DNA of 6,714 nucleotides from JAJRRH01 sp047638815 (GTDB taxonomy: Bacteria > Bacteroidota > Bacteroidia > Flavobacteriales_D > JABDKJ01), in assembly GCA_047638815.1 (NCBI GenBank), contig JBLIMR010000088.1, forward strand, positions 1-6,714, given 5' to 3'. This document shows, piece by piece, positions 5,767 to 6,714 of this stretch. Made by a program: the position numbers and the translations under genes. Numbering within the stretch: the stretch's first letter is position 1; each line of letters begins with the position of its first letter. Under the pieces are notes generated by a model. That model did no database searches and was not told the origin of the DNA. It saw only the letters and a list, made by a program, of their open reading frames with translations.

Positions 5767-6261
5767 TTATTTTTTCCTTTGATAATTAAACTCACTTCTT
5801 TTTATCCAATCACCTGCTTCCTCAAATTGAACTTCTTTTCGGATTAAGAAGAAGTCGTTACCTATAACATATGTGTATCGTAAAAGCGCTTTTTTGTTAT
5901 CATCTTTAGCTTCATGTTCTGTTTGGATTTGAACGTGTTCATTTTCAAGCTCTTCTCTTGATGTCACCACATTCTTATTTAGCAGCATTCCATTTTTAGC
6001 AATTTTAATTTTGTCCGAACTATTCGCTTTTGGTTCGTTTGGATAGATGTTGTTGAGCAAAAGTATATTATCACTTTTTCCTTGTGTAACATTTAAATTT
6101 GCAGGCATTGTAAACGGTTTGTTAGTTTGATAGTCAAGGTATGTAATACTTCCTACCCAATTTCCGATAACAACTTTCAAATCTTCAGAAGAGATTTTCG
6201 CTTGACCAAAACTGTTCAAAGAAAGCATCAGGATTATATTTACTATGATAAATTTCATCAT
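5767..6261 (-). CDS. Small secreted protein of unknown function
   Basis: A 164-residue protein with a typical signal peptide: MMKF, a hydrophobic core to about residue 15, and a cleavage region NSFGQA around residues 16-21, with no lipobox cysteine, so it should be released to the periplasm or exported. The mature part starts with DLKVVIGNWVGSITYLDY (27-44), an opening like that of lipocalin-like or fatty-acid-binding-like beta barrels in Bacteroidota, and continues as alternating strands to WIKRSEFNYQRK near the end. That fold is a guess from the GNW-G pattern. The start is the first of two adjacent methionines; the second is possible. It is the only gene between sites A and B. The stop is 6 bases from GTTAG of site B, so it sits tightly in its module. 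Confidence 0.75.
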   Translation of the reverse strand: MMKFIIVNIILMLSLNSFGQAKISSEDLKVVIGNWVGSITYLDYQTNKPFTMPANLNVTQGKSDNILLLNNIYPNEPKANSSDKIKIAKNGMLLNKNVVTSREELENEHVQIQTEHEAKDDNKKALLRYTYVIGNDFFLIRKEVQFEEAGDWIKRSEFNYQRKK

Positions 6262-6283
6262 TTAAATTATTTTAATGTCTATT

Positions 6284-6473
6284 CTGAGTAACGTTTGGCT
6301 ATGTGTAGTGCGGGAAGATTAGAACTACTAAGTTTCGTTACTTACCACACCAACGCGCCTTGCGTTTATTTTTTAATTTCAGTAATAAATATAGGCATTG
6401 CAAGTGGAACTCTGCCTACAACACTTTAAACAACTACTATAACCCGTATTACATATAGGTTGTGTTACCCAAC
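6284..6473 (-). repeat. attC-like site A (long form)
   Basis: An imperfect long inverted repeat. The left arm runs from GTAACGTTTGG to TAGTGCGGG (6288-6314) and the right arm from CCCG (6443-6446) to GTTACCC (6464-6470). CTATGTGTAGTGCGGG on the left pairs with the complement of CTATATGTAATACGGG, and the bases next to the outer TAAC/GTTA pair do not match, like an attC spacer. TATGTGTAGTGCGGGA (6300-6315) differs from site C (4719-4734) at one of 16 bases, so A and C belong to one family. The centre has smaller inverted repeats: AACGC/GCGTT (6352-6366) and TAGGCA/TGCCTA (6392-6418). The last codons of the gene on the right lie within the right arm. Confidence 0.65.
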
Positions 6474-6714
6474 GTTTTTATTAAACTACAATCTTCATTT
6501 TCATCACAGTCTAATATCAGTTGAGTTCCGTTTGTAAAGTCAATTGTCAAAGTAATCAAAGGCAAATTTCCAGATTCTACTTTGGCTTTTTTAATTATCA
6601 AACCTTTAACCCATTCATCTTGATTTCTGAAAGAAACGTCATCATCCATATCGCTTTCCGACTCATTTGTTTCATATACATCAATTCCGCAGTAACTACC
6701 ATCAATAAATATTC
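6449..6714 (-). CDS. Partial uncharacterised protein, 5' end beyond the window
   Basis: An internal methionine at 6649 could be mistaken for the start, but the frame is open upstream to the window edge without a stop, adding 21 residues (IFIDGSYCGIDVYETNESES before the next Asp). The gene therefore probably starts beyond 6714, and 87 residues are visible. These contain a charged turn (DMDDDVSFRNQDEWVKG) followed by alternating strands such as LPLITLTIDFTNGTQLILDC, consistent with a small beta-rich protein. No family is recognised; immunity-type or regulatory proteins of this size are possible but unsupported. The last residues, GNTTYM, and the TAA stop are encoded by the right arm of site A, so the gene's end and the repeat are fused. 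Confidence 0.6.
   Translation of the reverse strand, partial: IFIDGSYCGIDVYETNESESDMDDDVSFRNQDEWVKGLIIKKAKVESGNLPLITLTIDFTNGTQLILDCDENEDCSLIKTLGNTTYM

Noticed and set aside
73..6473. CRISPR array made of the repeated sites
   Set aside because: The sites are hundreds of bases apart, are inverted repeats with differing centres, and enclose genes. There are no short regular direct repeats with spacers.
4701..6473. Sites A and C as MITEs or ends of a transposon
   Set aside because: No target duplications were found around them, and the match of module start to module end is better explained by cassette recombination. A non-autonomous repeat family is not fully excluded.
5767..6714. Toxin-antitoxin or toxin-immunity pair made of the partial gene and the 164-aa gene
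   Set aside because: They are separated by site A, each occupies its own module, and neither has a recognisable toxin or immunity motif.
1..6714. Integrase or other site-specific recombinase gene
   Set aside because: No reading frame in the window shows tyrosine or serine recombinase motifs; the only recombination enzyme is the ISL3 transposase, which does not act on attC-type sites.

Overview
The window looks like AT-rich accessory DNA from a member of the Bacteroidota, probably the Flavobacteriia or Cytophagia. The clues are a DUF6090-type inner-membrane protein, a lipoprotein with an acidic stretch after the lipobox cysteine, a secreted protein with an FGQA-type signal-peptide end, start codons without good Shine-Dalgarno sequences, and a Bacteroidota-type ISL3-family transposase. 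No rRNA, tRNA, CRISPR array or integrase gene is visible.

Layout, left to right. A perfect 34-bp palindrome (36-69) is a likely terminator for minus-strand transcripts. Then come an attC-like site E (about 73-152), a DUF6090 membrane protein (174-941, minus), site D (963-1058), an uncharacterised soluble protein (1054-2082, minus) overlapping a lipoprotein gene (2051-3190, minus), a complete ISL3-family insertion sequence (3237-4519) with a plus-strand transposase, a 180-bp interrupted leader (4520-4700), site C (4701-4897), a five-helix membrane protein (4899-5702, minus), the short site B (5708-5764), a small secreted protein (5767-6261, minus), site A (6284-6473), and a gene that enters from the right edge (6449-6714, minus) and whose start is not in the window.

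The main observation is that, apart from the IS, the window is a series of one- or two-gene modules. All are read on the minus strand, and each is bounded by an imperfect inverted-repeat site whose outer ends are YAAC and GTTR, followed by an unpaired spacer and an inner stem. This is the architecture of integron attC sites. In three of the four complete modules the sequence at the start of the module is the reverse complement, or nearly so, of the sequence at its own far end: perfect over 10 bp for the 267-aa gene, and one inserted base with zero or one mismatch for the other two. That is what excision and insertion of circular cassettes at GTT would leave. I interpret the region as part of an integron-like cassette array, either an array without a local integrase or one whose integrase lies outside the window, probably to the right. 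This is inferred from sequence architecture; no integrase is seen.

The cassette genes do not form a recognisable pathway. Four of the five complete ones encode membrane, lipoprotein or secreted products, so the array seems to carry mostly cell-envelope accessory functions. The IS sits 46 bp upstream of the lipoprotein gene and separates it from the start of its cassette.
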